Part shown: in pieces, positions 51,180-61,069 of the stretch
How positions within the stretch are numbered: position 1 is the first letter of the stretch
Layout: every line of letters begins with the position of its first letter
Assembly: GCF_030930995.1 (NCBI RefSeq)
Contig: NZ_CP133217.1
Coordinates: forward strand, 248,001-312,000
Direction of reading: 5' to 3'
Length of the DNA: 64,000 nucleotides
Source: Thiothrix subterranea
Lineage (GTDB): Bacteria; Pseudomonadota; Gammaproteobacteria; Thiotrichales; Thiotrichaceae
Notes under the pieces: generated by a model
What the model was told of the DNA's origin: nothing
Database searches by the model: none
The model's input: only the letters and a program-made list of their open reading frames with translations
Position numbers and translations under genes: made by a program

Positions 51180-51424
51180 TTTTTTTCAGAATACCCTTCC
51201 CGTTACCGCGAAAGGGGGACACTGGGAAAACTGTAGAGCGTGTGGATTATGGTATGCCTGCGTCAGGGTGAGTGCAGATTAAGATGCACTCGGTATGATT
51301 GCAAGTAATTGCCGCAACCGCGAAAAGACGGTTAGGCAACGCATCACATTCAGTGAACATGGGGAGTCACCGGGTGTCATGCAAAAATATGACAGATTTT
51401 GTAGATATTAGGAGCACTTCGATT
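51180..51424 (+). other. Structured leader upstream of cytochrome c4
   Basis: About 245 nt without a convincing gene; a reading frame through it only extends the cytochrome frame. GAGTGCA (51270-51276) pairs with TGCACTC (51285-51291). A second stem combines TTGCC and AACCG (51309-51320) with CGGTT and GGCAA (51329-51339) with small bulges. CCTG and CAGG at 51257-51267 can form a further short hairpin. The series of stems suggests a structured 5' leader or an independent RNA. None matches a riboswitch class that I recognise. Confidence 0.45.
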
Positions 51425-52036
51425 ATGAAAAAAGTACTCATGCTTGTACTGAGTGGCTTAGCTGTTAGCATCGCTGCCTCTGCTTGGGCAGAAGGTGGCA
51501 ATGCTGAAGCAGGCAAAACCAAATCCGCGACTTGTGCAGCCTGCCACGGTGCAGACGGCAACAGCGTTAACCCTGAATGGCCTAAATTGGCAGGTCAACA
51601 CCCAAGCTACATTTTGAAGCAGTTAATGAACTTCAAACATGATGAGCGTGTTAACCCGTCTATGACCCCAATGGCAAAACCATTGAGTGACGCAGACATG
51701 GCTGACTTAGCGGCTTACTTCTCCTCTCAAGTGAAGAAAGCGGGCGAAGCCGACCAAACTAAAGTGGCATTAGGTGAGCAAATTTACAAAGGTGGCAATA
51801 ATGCGACTGGCGTTGCGGCTTGTGCGGCTTGCCATGGCCCTAACGGCGCGGGCAATCCTGCGGCCAACTTCCCAGCCCTCAATGGTCAACATGTAGCTTA
51901 CACCAAGCTGCAATTGCACGCTTTCCGTAAAGGTGAACGCGCTAATGATGCGGGCAAAATGATGCGCAACATCGCCGCAGGCATGACCGATGCTGAAATC
52001 GAAGCCGTTGCTGAGTACATTGCTGGCTTGCAGTAA
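51425..52036 (+). CDS. Dihaem cytochrome c4
   Basis: 203 residues from the ATG at 51425 (MKKVLMLVLSGLAVSIAASAWAEG), with AGGAG upstream. Signal peptide about 1-22. Two homologous cytochrome domains have CAACH at 37-41 and a second CAACH near residue 137; each carries a later Met ligand (MTPMAKPLSD and GKMMRNIAAGM). Cytochrome c4 passes electrons to terminal oxidases at the membrane. It is followed by the System II maturation genes, which attach its haems. Confidence 0.94.
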   Translation: MKKVLMLVLSGLAVSIAASAWAEGGNAEAGKTKSATCAACHGADGNSVNPEWPKLAGQHPSYILKQLMNFKHDERVNPSMTPMAKPLSDADMADLAAYFSSQVKKAGEADQTKVALGEQIYKGGNNATGVAACAACHGPNGAGNPAANFPALNGQHVAYTKLQLHAFRKGERANDAGKMMRNIAAGMTDAEIEAVAEYIAGLQ

Positions 52037-52136
52037 TGATATTACCATTCGGTAATGCTTTGCGGTAAAACGGGGGGTGGCTTTTGCCACCCTTTGTTGT
52101 TTTAATGCATTCATTCTGTCAAGACGATTTTGTGGT

Positions 52137-54146
52137 ATGAGAAACTCGCCAAGCTCCAACGCACGCCTCATTAGTTTTTTAGGTTCGATGAACTTAGCCA
52201 TCAGTTTGTTGGTGGTGGTTGCCATTGCCTCCATCATTGGCACTGTATTGCAACAGAACCAACCCTACACCAGCTACCAAATCAAATTTGGCCCCTTCTG
52301 GTTTGATTTGTTCAAATCGCTGGAACTATACGATGTGTATTCAGCCTTGTGGTTCTTGGCTATCTTGGCGTTTTTGGTGGTGTCGATTGCCACCTGCGTA
52401 GGGCGCAATACCCCCGGTATTATCCGTGAATTACGCCATTTTCGTGAAAATGTGCAGGAAAAATCCTTGCGTGCCATGAAACATCAAGCCGCTATCAACA
52501 GCATGCAAGATGCGACCGTCACACAAGCGTTGGCAACCCGAATTCTACACGCACAAGGTTTCAAAACTCGCCCAAAAGCGGTTGAAGATCATACCGTTGT
52601 AGCAGGCATGAAAGGCGGCGCTAACCATTGGGGTTACTGGCTGACACACCTTGGCATGATTGTTATCTTCCTCGGTGGTTTAATGGATAGCCGCCTTCCC
52701 ATCATGATTGCGGAATGGCAAGGCAATCTAAAACCCGAAACCCGCGATATTCCTGCATCGGAAGTCCCCGCTGTCAGCCAATTATCGGACAGCAGTTTTT
52801 CTTACCGTGGCTCCGTCGACATACCGGAAGGCAGCCGCGCAAATATTATTTTCCAGCCGGTACGTGATGGCTACTTGGTACAGCATCTGCCGTTTGAGGT
52901 GGAAGTCAAAGAATTTCGTGTCGAACATTATTCCACCGGACAACCCAAATCGTTTGAAAGTGACATTGTGATCCACGACAAAACGCTCGATGCACCGTTG
53001 GAAACCACTATTTCCGTGAATCACCCCTTGATTCACAACGGCGTGGCAATCTACCAAGCAAACTTTGGGGATGGCGGTTCGGAACTCAAACTGCGCCTGC
53101 ACTCACTCAGCAATCGCTATGCCTCGCAAGACGTTGATGGCAAAGTCTTCCGCGACTACACCTTAACCAGCTCCGACCAGCAATACAAACTGGAAGTTAA
53201 CGACTTTCGCCTGTTTAACATCAACGACATGGAAGACGGCAGCGGCAAGATCGAAAAGAAAAACGTAGGCCCCAGCGTTACCTTCAAATTACGTGATGCC
53301 ACCGGACAAGCGCTCGAATACCAAAACTACATGAACCCGTTGAGTATCAAAGGGCAAAACTATTTCATCAGCGGGGTACGCACCACGCCGAATGAGCCTT
53401 TCCGTTATTTGCACATTCCCGTTGACACCAAAGGCAGCATGGAACGCTTTATGCGGTTTTTGTCCAATATACAAAATACCGAATTGGTGAAACAATCCGC
53501 GCTCCAGACCACCCGTAACTCCATGCAACAAACCACGGTTGCTGATCCGGCGGTCGAAGCACAAATCGTGGAGTCGATGCAGCGCTTAACCGAACAGTTT
53601 GCGACCAAAGGTTCAGAAGGCATCATGGCTGAAATTGCGGCAAAGTTTCCGCAAGATAAGCAAGAAAGCGCCGCCGAAGCTTTCATGAAAGTGCTGAATG
53701 CCGCCTTGCGTGAGGTCTATAAAGAGACGCTCAAGCAAGAAGGCATGACCGCTGAACCGACTGAGGCTGACTGGTTATTCTTCGATGATAGCTTACTAGC
53801 GATTGATAAATTGCCCGCTTACGGGTCGCCTTGGCTGATCCACATGGACAGCTTTAAACAGATTGAAGCGTCTGGTCTACAAATCACGCGCTCGCCCGGC
53901 AAAGATGTGGTTTATTTCGGCAGTCTCATGTTAACAATAGGGGTATTTCTCCTGTTTTACGTGGCGCATCGTAGAATATGGGTATGGATTAAACCGCTGG
54001 ACAATAACCAAGCGGAAATCGTCCTGGCAGGTAGCAGTAACCGCAATCAGCCAGAATTTGAGCGTTATTTCCAACAGTTGCAGGGCCTGTTCCAGCAAGT
54101 GATGAAACAAGAGGTGAAACATGTCGACTCCCCAACAAACCATTGA
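52137..54146 (+). CDS. resB: Cytochrome c biogenesis protein ResB/Ccs1
   Basis: 669 residues from the ATG at 52137. Three membrane helices in the N-terminal third (ISFLGSMNLAISLLVVVAIASIIGTVL; LWFLAILAFLVVSIATC; WLTHLGMIVIFLGG), a large periplasmic domain, and a last helix (VVYFGSLMLTIGVFLLFYVAHRRIWVW). With ResC it forms the System II haem lyase. It overlaps resC by 26 nt. The periplasmic part has an acidic, helix-rich insertion around residues 440-560 (for example EAQIVESMQRLTEQFATKGSEG). Confidence 0.92.
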   Translation: MRNSPSSNARLISFLGSMNLAISLLVVVAIASIIGTVLQQNQPYTSYQIKFGPFWFDLFKSLELYDVYSALWFLAILAFLVVSIATCVGRNTPGIIRELRHFRENVQEKSLRAMKHQAAINSMQDATVTQALATRILHAQGFKTRPKAVEDHTVVAGMKGGANHWGYWLTHLGMIVIFLGGLMDSRLPIMIAEWQGNLKPETRDIPASEVPAVSQLSDSSFSYRGSVDIPEGSRANIIFQPVRDGYLVQHLPFEVEVKEFRVEHYSTGQPKSFESDIVIHDKTLDAPLETTISVNHPLIHNGVAIYQANFGDGGSELKLRLHSLSNRYASQDVDGKVFRDYTLTSSDQQYKLEVNDFRLFNINDMEDGSGKIEKKNVGPSVTFKLRDATGQALEYQNYMNPLSIKGQNYFISGVRTTPNEPFRYLHIPVDTKGSMERFMRFLSNIQNTELVKQSALQTTRNSMQQTTVADPAVEAQIVESMQRLTEQFATKGSEGIMAEIAAKFPQDKQESAAEAFMKVLNAALREVYKETLKQEGMTAEPTEADWLFFDDSLLAIDKLPAYGSPWLIHMDSFKQIEASGLQITRSPGKDVVYFGSLMLTIGVFLLFYVAHRRIWVWIKPLDNNQAEIVLAGSSNRNQPEFERYFQQLQGLFQQVMKQEVKHVDSPTNH

Positions 54147-55299
54147 CTCGCTCATTGATCAACCCAGCCTATTCCAGCAACTGCGTTTGTCGGATTGGCT
54201 GTGGGCCGCATTAGTCATTGCTGCCAGCGCATGGGTATTCTTTCAATACGGTAGCGTAATGGATGAATACGAAATCGGTATTCTTGCCCTCACCACCCCG
54301 TCCTTGGTGGGATTGGGTTGGTACTGGAAAGCCTTCCGCCCCTATACCATCGCCGTTGCGCTCTTAAGTTTATTGGGCATTTGGTTGTATGGCGGCAATT
54401 ATGCCAATGCTGAACAAGTGTTCGGGCTGAAATTTTTAGTCTCCAGCCAATCTGCCGTGATGTGGATGAGCGCTTTATTTGTACTGGCAACGGTGACTTA
54501 TTTCGCGGGTTTATTCACAAACAATGCATTTACCTTGAAAACCGGTTCAGCCATGACATGGGTTGCCTTGGTAATGGGTTTCACCGGGTTAATGGTACGC
54601 TGGTATGAATCTTATCTGATTGACCCTGAATTTGGTCACATTCCCGTTAGCAACCTGTACGAAGTTTTCATTCTATTCTGCATTATCACCGGCCTGCTTT
54701 ACATGTTTTATGAGGGACGTTACAAAAATCGTTCACTCGGTGGCTTCGTATTGATGGTAATCAGCGCAGCGGTTGCTTTTCTGCTGTGGTACAGCTATAC
54801 CAAAGGCGCACATGAGATTCAGCCGTTGGTTCCCGCCTTGAAAAGCTATTGGATGAAAATTCACGTACCCGCCAATTTCATTGGTTACGGAGCGTTTGCT
54901 TTGGCAGCCATGACCAGTATTGCCTACCTCTTGAAACACCATGGGCAACAACGCAATCCCAATGGTTTGCTGGCAACACGCCTGCCTCCCATTGAAATGC
55001 TCGATGATATAACTTACAAAGCGATTGCACTGGGCTTTGCGTTTTTCACTATTGCGACCATTCTCGGCGCAATGTGGGCTGCCGAAGCATGGGGCGGCTA
55101 CTGGTCGTGGGATCCGAAAGAAACTTGGGCATTAATTGTCTGGTTAAACTATGCTGCATGGCTGCATTTGCGCTTCTCGAAAGGTTGGCGTGGTACACCC
55201 ATGGCTTGGTGGGCTATCGTTGGTTTATTCGTCACTTTGTTTGCATTCCTCGGCGTGAATATGTTCCTCTCCGGTTTGCATTCTTACGGTGAACTTTGA
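54121..55299 (+). CDS. ccsA: Cytochrome c biogenesis protein ResC/CcsA
   Basis: 392 residues with about eight to ten membrane helices. The haem-handling WWD domain WGGYWSWDPKETWALIVWLNYAAWLHLR is near the C-terminus, with His residues on both sides (LKHHGQQ; GLHSYGEL). AGAGGTG precedes the ATG inside the end of resB. It brings haem to ResB for attachment to CxxCH in the periplasm. Confidence 0.94.
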   Translation: MSTPQQTIDSLIDQPSLFQQLRLSDWLWAALVIAASAWVFFQYGSVMDEYEIGILALTTPSLVGLGWYWKAFRPYTIAVALLSLLGIWLYGGNYANAEQVFGLKFLVSSQSAVMWMSALFVLATVTYFAGLFTNNAFTLKTGSAMTWVALVMGFTGLMVRWYESYLIDPEFGHIPVSNLYEVFILFCIITGLLYMFYEGRYKNRSLGGFVLMVISAAVAFLLWYSYTKGAHEIQPLVPALKSYWMKIHVPANFIGYGAFALAAMTSIAYLLKHHGQQRNPNGLLATRLPPIEMLDDITYKAIALGFAFFTIATILGAMWAAEAWGGYWSWDPKETWALIVWLNYAAWLHLRFSKGWRGTPMAWWAIVGLFVTLFAFLGVNMFLSGLHSYGEL

Positions 55300-55386
55300 G
55301 TGCCGCACCGTCTCTAAATAGGGCGAGTTATAGTAGTAACTGGTTGATAGTATTTTTAATAAACACAAAAGGGAGATAATAAACCA

Positions 55387-56040
55387 ATGAAACGCACATT
55401 AAGCCACACCCTCGGCTTTATGATGGCAGCACTGTTTGCCCTGACTGGCTGTATTCCCGAAGCCAGTCAGGCACAAGACTTTAAAGAAGGCACGCATTAC
55501 GTCACCTTACCGTCGACTATTCCCACGCAAGCCGCCGAAGGAAAAGTCGAAGTCGTTGATTTGTTCTGGTACGGCTGCCCGCATTGCTATTCGCTAGAAC
55601 CCACGATTGAGAAGTTCCTCAGCAAGAAGCCAGACAATGTGGTTTTCCAACGTGTGCCAGCCACCCTCAGCCCACGCTGGGAATACCACGCAAAACTGTT
55701 CTACGTTGGGCAAATGCTCGATGCGGATGGCAGCAAACGGGTACACACGAAAATCTTTGAAGCCCTGCAAAAACAGCGCCGTAAAATCAATGACGATGAG
55801 GCGATGACGCGCTTTTTCACCGAACTCGGCTTTACGGCTGATCAAGTGAAAAGCGCTCTAAACTCCATGGAAATGAAGACCATGATGGCACGCGCCAAAG
55901 AAGTGGGTGAAAAATCCAAAGCAGATTCCGTGCCTGTTATTATTGTGAATGGCAAATATCGCACCAGCCCAAGCATGGTGGGCAGTGAAGAAACCTTGTT
56001 ACAAGTCGTTGATTATTTGGTAAAACGCGAAACCAAATGA
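55387..56040 (+). CDS. dsbA: Thiol:disulfide interchange protein DsbA
   Basis: 217 residues with GGGAG before the ATG. The signal peptide has a Cys near its end (ALTGCIP), so lipidation is possible but uncertain. The active site is CPHC at 64-67 in FWYGCPHCYSLEP, and the cis-Pro segment is DSVPVIIVNGKYR. It introduces disulfides into exported proteins. Its place after resBC fits the need for Cys handling before haem attachment. Confidence 0.92.
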   Translation: MKRTLSHTLGFMMAALFALTGCIPEASQAQDFKEGTHYVTLPSTIPTQAAEGKVEVVDLFWYGCPHCYSLEPTIEKFLSKKPDNVVFQRVPATLSPRWEYHAKLFYVGQMLDADGSKRVHTKIFEALQKQRRKINDDEAMTRFFTELGFTADQVKSALNSMEMKTMMARAKEVGEKSKADSVPVIIVNGKYRTSPSMVGSEETLLQVVDYLVKRETK

Positions 56041-56055
56041 TCATGGGAGAATGAG

Positions 56056-56700
56056 ATGCGCACACTCAGCCTGCTGGATAAAGTCCTGACCGAAATTGAT
56101 CAATCGTTGCGCGTGGTTCATGCCACCGCACCGACCACGGAACGCCCGAATCCAGCGGCTGAAATGCCAGAAACCGCACCACTTAACGAAGATGATCGGA
56201 TTCTGGTTGCCAAGCTGATGCGCATTAATCATGCGGGTGAAGTGTCTGCCCAAGGTTTATACCGTGGTCAGGCATTAACCGCTAAACGCGAAGACATCCG
56301 CGAACAGATGGAACGTTCCGCCATGGAGGAAAACGACCATCTCAACTGGACAGAAAAACGCTTGCACGAGCTGGGCGGACGCAAAAGCCTGCTGAACCCG
56401 CTGTTTTATTGGGGTTCATTCACCATCGGCGCAGTTGCAGGCAAAATTGGCGACAAATGGAGTTTGGGTTTTGTCAAAGAAACCGAAGATCAAGTCATCA
56501 AGCATCTGGAAGAACACATCAATCGCCTGCCCCCACATGCCTTGTCCGACATGGCTATTCTGCAAAAAATGAAAGCCGACGAACAGCATCACGCGGATAT
56601 TGCCATGCAATCAGGCGGCGCTAAATTGCCATTCCTTGCCCGCAAATTACTGATGCCGCTACTGTCTAAAGTGATGACTAAGAGCACCTATTACGTTTGA
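56056..56700 (+). CDS. coq7: Demethoxyubiquinone hydroxylase (Coq7)
   Basis: 214 residues. The di-iron ligands are seen in [37 protein letters not shown], and the repeat [15 protein letters not shown]. It catalyses the last hydroxylation in ubiquinone synthesis and shows that the host makes ubiquinone aerobically. It starts 15 nt after dsbA with GGGAGA upstream and ends overlapping lipB on the other strand by 10 nt. Confidence 0.93.
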   Translation: MRTLSLLDKVLTEIDQSLRVVHATAPTTERPNPAAEMPETAPLNEDDRILVAKLMRINHAGEVSAQGLYRGQALTAKREDIREQMERSAMEENDHLNWTEKRLHELGGRKSLLNPLFYWGSFTIGAVAGKIGDKWSLGFVKETEDQVIKHLEEHINRLPPHALSDMAILQKMKADEQHHADIAMQSGGAKLPFLARKLLMPLLSKVMTKSTYYV

Positions 56701-57359
56701 TCTTGCGCCCAAATTAACGCGGGGTAATCTAAGCGCTGGGCAAGGCACTCACACAATTCATGGGCTAAGGTTGCTAAAGGTTGCTCAATGCCTAAATCTT
56801 CGCACTGCGTCACCTGCAAGCCTGCATAACCACACGGGTTAATGCGTTGAAAGGGTTCTAAATCCATCGCCACATTCAAACTCAAACCGTGGTAAGTACA
56901 GCCTTTGGAAATGCGCAGCCCTAACGCCGCAACTTTGCGACCCGCCACGTAAACCCCCGGTGCTTCTCTGTCGCCTAAAGCGGTAATGCCATAATGCGCC
57001 AGCAAGTCGATTACCGCTTGCTCAATCGCTGTCACCAACTCGCGCACCCCCAGCGCTTTACGGCGAATATCCAACAACAAATAAACCACCAATTGCCCAG
57101 GGCCGTGATACGTCACCTGCCCACCGCGATCAATTGGAATGACGGGAATATCACCGGGCGCTAACACGTGCGCCATTTTGCCATTACGCCCCAAAGTGAA
57201 AACGGGAGGATGCTGCACCAACCAGATTTCATCGGGCGTATCCGCTACACGCTGCTGGGTAAATGCCTGCATTTGCTGCCAAACCGCGACATAATCCAAC
57301 AGCCCTAGTTGACGAATGGCTAACGTTGTCGTTAAAGCAGCGGCGCTTACAACGCCCAC
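56691..57359 (-). CDS. lipB: Octanoyltransferase LipB
   Basis: 222 residues from a GTG start. The family motifs are [47 protein letters not shown] and the catalytic Cys in [10 protein letters not shown]. It transfers octanoyl groups to apo-lipoyl domains. The start overlaps the YbeD gene by 13 nt. No ATG is near the N-terminus, so the GTG is the best start. Confidence 0.93.
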   Translation of the reverse strand: MGVVSAAALTTTLAIRQLGLLDYVAVWQQMQAFTQQRVADTPDEIWLVQHPPVFTLGRNGKMAHVLAPGDIPVIPIDRGGQVTYHGPGQLVVYLLLDIRRKALGVRELVTAIEQAVIDLLAHYGITALGDREAPGVYVAGRKVAALGLRISKGCTYHGLSLNVAMDLEPFQRINPCGYAGLQVTQCEDLGIEQPLATLAHELCECLAQRLDYPALIWAQDQT

Positions 57360-57628
57360 AACACCAACTCACAGGCTTTTAAATCCTGATACACCGCGTC
57401 AATCTGCTGCTTACTGGTTGCCCGCAACTTCACGGTCAAGCTGTGGTATTTACCCGCCGAACTGTCGCGACGCTGCACATGTGCTTCGGGGTCAAAACCG
57501 TTGTCATGGCGGCACACGATTTCACAAATGCGCACGTGAAATTCCGCGCCTGCCCGCCCCACTATTTTGATGGGGAAATCACAGGGAAATTCCAGTATTA
57601 ACTCTTCCTGCTGTCCGAAACGTTCCAC
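57347..57628 (-). CDS. ybeD: YbeD/DUF493 family protein
   Basis: 93 residues from a GTG with GAGGTG just upstream. The DUF493 fold is shown by [43 protein letters not shown] and the end LVLWAL. It lies between dacA and lipB, as in other gammaproteobacteria. The role is not well defined; a regulatory, ACT-like domain is suggested for the family. Confidence 0.9.
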   Translation of the reverse strand: MERFGQQEELILEFPCDFPIKIVGRAGAEFHVRICEIVCRHDNGFDPEAHVQRRDSSAGKYHSLTVKLRATSKQQIDAVYQDLKACELVLWAL

Positions 57629-57650
57629 CGCTCACCTCACGCTTGCGCTA

Positions 57651-58892
57651 TCAATCCGCGAACAACTTCTGGATACCATCCATCACCTGCCGCCACCAAC
57701 CGCCCTCGCTGACATCTTCCAACGCCAATAACGGGGTTTCCTTGACGACTTTGCCTAATTCCTGATCCGTAATAATCACTTTGCCCAGTTCGTCACCGCG
57801 TTTAATGGGGGCGTCAATGCCTTTATCAAGCTGTATGCCGCCTTTCAATTGGTCATAGCGGCCTTTCACGATGCTTACAAACAAATCATCCACCACCCCG
57901 GCAGGCACTTGCGTGGTTTCACCCTTCCAGACGCGCACATTATCGAGCACCGCACCCGCACCGTACAACTTGTGCGTTTCAAACGTGCGGAAACCGTATT
58001 CCAACAATTGCTGACTCACGTTAGCACGAGCCTCTTCACTTTTCGTGCCCAATACCACTGAAATCAAGCGCATGTTGTCACGCTTGGCGGACGCCACCAA
58101 ACAATAACCCGCCGACTCGGTATGTCCCGTTTTCAAGCCATCCACAGTGGCATCGCGCCACAATAAGCGATTGCGGTTTTGCTGCTTAATATTGTTGTAG
58201 CTGAATTCTTTCTGCGCATACAGCTTGTAATACTCTGGGAAATCATTCACCAACGCTTCGACTAACCGCACAATGTCACGCGCCGTGGTGTAGTGATCAT
58301 TGGCAGGCCAGCCAGTAACATTCATGTAACGGGTATCTTGCATCCCCAACTCCAGCGCGGTTTGATTCATGCGCTGTACAAACACTTCTTCACTGCCCGC
58401 CACGTGCTCCGCCAGCGCCATCGCCGCATCGTTGCCGGATTGAATAATCATGCCTTTAAGCAATTTCTCAAACGATACTTTTTTACCCAGCTCAACGAAC
58501 ATGCGCGAGCCTTCCATTTTCCAGGCTTTTTCGCTGATAAGTACTTCATCTTCCAGCTTGACTTTGCCCTTGCCCAAATCCTGATAAATCAGGTAAGCGG
58601 TCATCAATTTGGTGATACTGGCTGGCTCCACGCGCATTCCGGGGTTAATACCCGCCAGTTCTTCGCCACTTTGGAAATCGACCAGCAAATAGCTCTTCGC
58701 CTCAATTTCGGGAACACCGGGTGCCATCGCAATAATTTCCGGCGGAATATTCGGATCATTATACGGCGCAGTCGACATATCTTTAGGAGCGGGTTCACCC
58801 GTACTCGGCGCAGCCGACTCAGGGGCAGCCATCACGACACCGCCAGCCAGCAACCCTGCCAACAATAACGGTTTAAGAATCCTTATAAACAT
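57651..58892 (-). CDS. dacA: D-alanyl-D-alanine carboxypeptidase (PBP5/6 type)
   Basis: 413 residues from the ATG at 58892, which has AAGGA upstream. Signal peptide about 1-22. The penicillin-binding motifs are SITK (92-95), SGN in IIQSGNDAAM and KTG in DGLKTGHTESAG. A beta-rich PBP5 C-terminal domain and an amphipathic membrane-binding helix end the protein. It trims pentapeptides in peptidoglycan. Confidence 0.94.
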   Translation of the reverse strand: MFIRILKPLLLAGLLAGGVVMAAPESAAPSTGEPAPKDMSTAPYNDPNIPPEIIAMAPGVPEIEAKSYLLVDFQSGEELAGINPGMRVEPASITKLMTAYLIYQDLGKGKVKLEDEVLISEKAWKMEGSRMFVELGKKVSFEKLLKGMIIQSGNDAAMALAEHVAGSEEVFVQRMNQTALELGMQDTRYMNVTGWPANDHYTTARDIVRLVEALVNDFPEYYKLYAQKEFSYNNIKQQNRNRLLWRDATVDGLKTGHTESAGYCLVASAKRDNMRLISVVLGTKSEEARANVSQQLLEYGFRTFETHKLYGAGAVLDNVRVWKGETTQVPAGVVDDLFVSIVKGRYDQLKGGIQLDKGIDAPIKRGDELGKVIITDQELGKVVKETPLLALEDVSEGGWWRQVMDGIQKLFAD

Positions 58893-58911
58893 TAACAGTC
58901 CTTTTACTGAA

Positions 58912-59736
58912 TTACTTACCAGCAACCACCTTGAAGTTCGCTAAGCCGTTACTTTGCAGTATATCTTTCACATTATCAATTTGATCTTGATTATACAAAG
59001 GCCCAACCCTTACCTGATACATTTCGCGCCCTTCTTGCTGTGCGGTCGCCATCTCTGTTTTTGCCAGCCCCACCGACGTCAAACGCACAAACATATCCAG
59101 CGAGGTATTTCGATCCGGCCATGTACCGGCGATCACATAATAAGGCTTAGACTTATCCACCGGCTCTGCCGTTTTAACCAGCGGCGGCATCGCTTTAGGC
59201 TTCGGCGCGGCCTGAAGTTCCGGCGGTAATTGTTCGGGCGGAATAGCAGCCACTTCAACCGGCGCACCGCTTTTCGCCTTAATCCCCAGCGCATTAGCGG
59301 CGGCAAACGATAGCTGAATCAAATCACCGCTCTCGAACGGGCCACGGTCATTAATGCGCACAATAATATTCTTACCGTTTTGCTGATTGGTCACTTTGGC
59401 AAAACTGGGTAAAGGCAAGGTACGGTGTGCCGCAGAATAACCATACATATCAAATACTTCACAACCAGCCGTCTCAGTACCTTGGTATTCAGCACCGTAC
59501 CACGCCGCCGTGCCTCGTTCGGCGTAACCCGCCGCAGAATCGAGTACTTGGTAAGTTTTGCCTTCAATCGTGTAAGCGGGGTCATTACCACACTCCGCAC
59601 GGGCTTCAGCACTCACGCCAGCAGGAACTGGTGCTGACTCTACCGCTTCTTTTTTAGCGCTATTACCGCTACAAGCAACCAAACTCATGGTCATGGAAGC
59701 CAATAAGACTCCCGAAAATCGCCAGTTTATTGTCAT
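58912..59736 (-). CDS. rlpA: Septal ring lipoprotein RlpA
   Basis: 274 residues from the ATG at 59736. The lipobox is MSLVAC. A double-psi beta-barrel (RGTAAWYGAEYQG to VRINDRGPFESGDLIQLSFAAANALGI) with conserved Asp and His (SAAHRTLPLPS) is followed by a Pro-rich linker and a C-terminal SPOR domain (YYVIAGTWPDRNTSLDMFVRLTSVG). It is a peptidoglycan-binding, sometimes lytic, protein at the division site. Confidence 0.92.
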   Translation of the reverse strand: MTINWRFSGVLLASMTMSLVACSGNSAKKEAVESAPVPAGVSAEARAECGNDPAYTIEGKTYQVLDSAAGYAERGTAAWYGAEYQGTETAGCEVFDMYGYSAAHRTLPLPSFAKVTNQQNGKNIIVRINDRGPFESGDLIQLSFAAANALGIKAKSGAPVEVAAIPPEQLPPELQAAPKPKAMPPLVKTAEPVDKSKPYYVIAGTWPDRNTSLDMFVRLTSVGLAKTEMATAQQEGREMYQVRVGPLYNQDQIDNVKDILQSNGLANFKVVAGK

Positions 59737-59826
59737 CGTATTGTCCAGCTTTTTATCATCGCCCATTAGAAAAGCTGACCCACGCCACAACGCGCGAATC
59801 AGCCTCTATTATTATCACTATAACCC

Positions 59827-61023
59827 TTAAAAACCAAACTTACGCTTACGGATTTCCTGCGCAAGCTGATGCACCGCCATCGCATACTTTACACTGGGAT
59901 TATAACGGGTAATCGCGTAGAAGTTTTCACCCCCCACCCAATATTCATCCGTCGTGCCTTCCAGCTTAATTAAACTCACTTTAGCCGAGTTGATAGCTGC
60001 CTGCGGTCGCACGCCTTTTGCCGCCAAATCAGCCAAAGTGCGCGAAGGTTTTTTCGGCGTTGCCTCAGCAATACTAGCATAGCCACTGCCAGAAACAGAA
60101 GCCGGAACCGCCACCCCTGTTCCGCGCTTCCAGCCATTTTTCGCAAAATAATTCGCGACACTGGGGATAGCATCTTGCGCATTCCACAAGTCACGCTTGC
60201 CATCGCGGTTGCCGTCAATCGCATAGCTGCGGTAACTGCTGGAGATAAATTGCCCTAAGCCCATGGCTCCGGCATAAGACCCGTTGAAAATTTGTGGGCG
60301 CACTTTTTCTTCACGCGACAACAACAAAAACTGTTCCAGTTCTTTCTGATAAAAACTGGCACGGCGCGGAAAATCAAAGCCCAAGGTTGTCAATGCCTGC
60401 AAGGTATTGTGCTTGCCGGTATTTTTACCGTATTGCGTTTCCACCCCAATAATTGCCACCAAATACTCCGTATCCACCCCGTATTGGCGCGTCGCCGCAT
60501 CCAACAAAGCAGCGTGACGGTTCCAAAAATCCACCCCACCGTTAATGCGCTCTTCGGTCAAGAAAATGGGGCGATAGGCACGCCATACCTGCCCTTCCGT
60601 CGGTGCGCCAGCCTTGGTCAGCGCCTCTTTATCCCGCTGCACCCCAGAAAACGTCTGTTCCAAAAACGCAATATCGAAACCGTGTTGGTTATTCATTTTA
60701 CCAATAAACTGACGCATCGCGGGGTAATTGGCGTAGTCGCCACGCAATCCGGCTGGAGAATTCACCGGTTGGCGCGGTGTTGTTGAAACGGGAGGCTGCT
60801 GAGCAGGAATATTGCCACTCACAGGAGGAGGCGTTACCACCGTCTGCCTAATTGGTGGGTAACTTTGCTGCTGACTGGGCGGCGCATTCGCAACCGGCGG
60901 CGCAAACACCCAAGGCCATTGTGGACTCGCGGCGCAGCCTCCCAATACCCCACCAATTAATACCACGCTCACCAGTTTACCCAGTGATTTATTCCATTGA
61001 ACCGAATCGTGCATGACTTTCAT
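59827..61023 (-). CDS. mltB: Membrane-bound lytic murein transglycosylase B
   Basis: 398 residues from the ATG at 61023, which has GGAG upstream; an ATG at 61014 is possible. The lipobox is LGGCA. A Pro/Gln-rich linker leads to the MltB domain: the catalytic Glu is in IIGVETQYGKNTGKHN, with DFPRRASFYQKELEQFLLL and YAGAMGLGQFISSSYRSYAIDGNRDGKRDLWNA. It cleaves glycan strands to leave anhydro ends. It lies after rodA. Confidence 0.93.
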   Translation of the reverse strand: MKVMHDSVQWNKSLGKLVSVVLIGGVLGGCAASPQWPWVFAPPVANAPPSQQQSYPPIRQTVVTPPPVSGNIPAQQPPVSTTPRQPVNSPAGLRGDYANYPAMRQFIGKMNNQHGFDIAFLEQTFSGVQRDKEALTKAGAPTEGQVWRAYRPIFLTEERINGGVDFWNRHAALLDAATRQYGVDTEYLVAIIGVETQYGKNTGKHNTLQALTTLGFDFPRRASFYQKELEQFLLLSREEKVRPQIFNGSYAGAMGLGQFISSSYRSYAIDGNRDGKRDLWNAQDAIPSVANYFAKNGWKRGTGVAVPASVSGSGYASIAEATPKKPSRTLADLAAKGVRPQAAINSAKVSLIKLEGTTDEYWVGGENFYAITRYNPSVKYAMAVHQLAQEIRKRKFGF

Positions 61024-61069
61024 AGCCTCCGTCTCCAAACTGCTGAAGGGAGAGCATGAAAATCCGTCT

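Noticed and set aside
51299-51424. N-terminal extension of cytochrome c4 from an upstream ATT or ATG
   Set aside because: The signal peptide begins at the ATG at 51425 with AGGAG upstream, and the added sequence lies in the structured leader.
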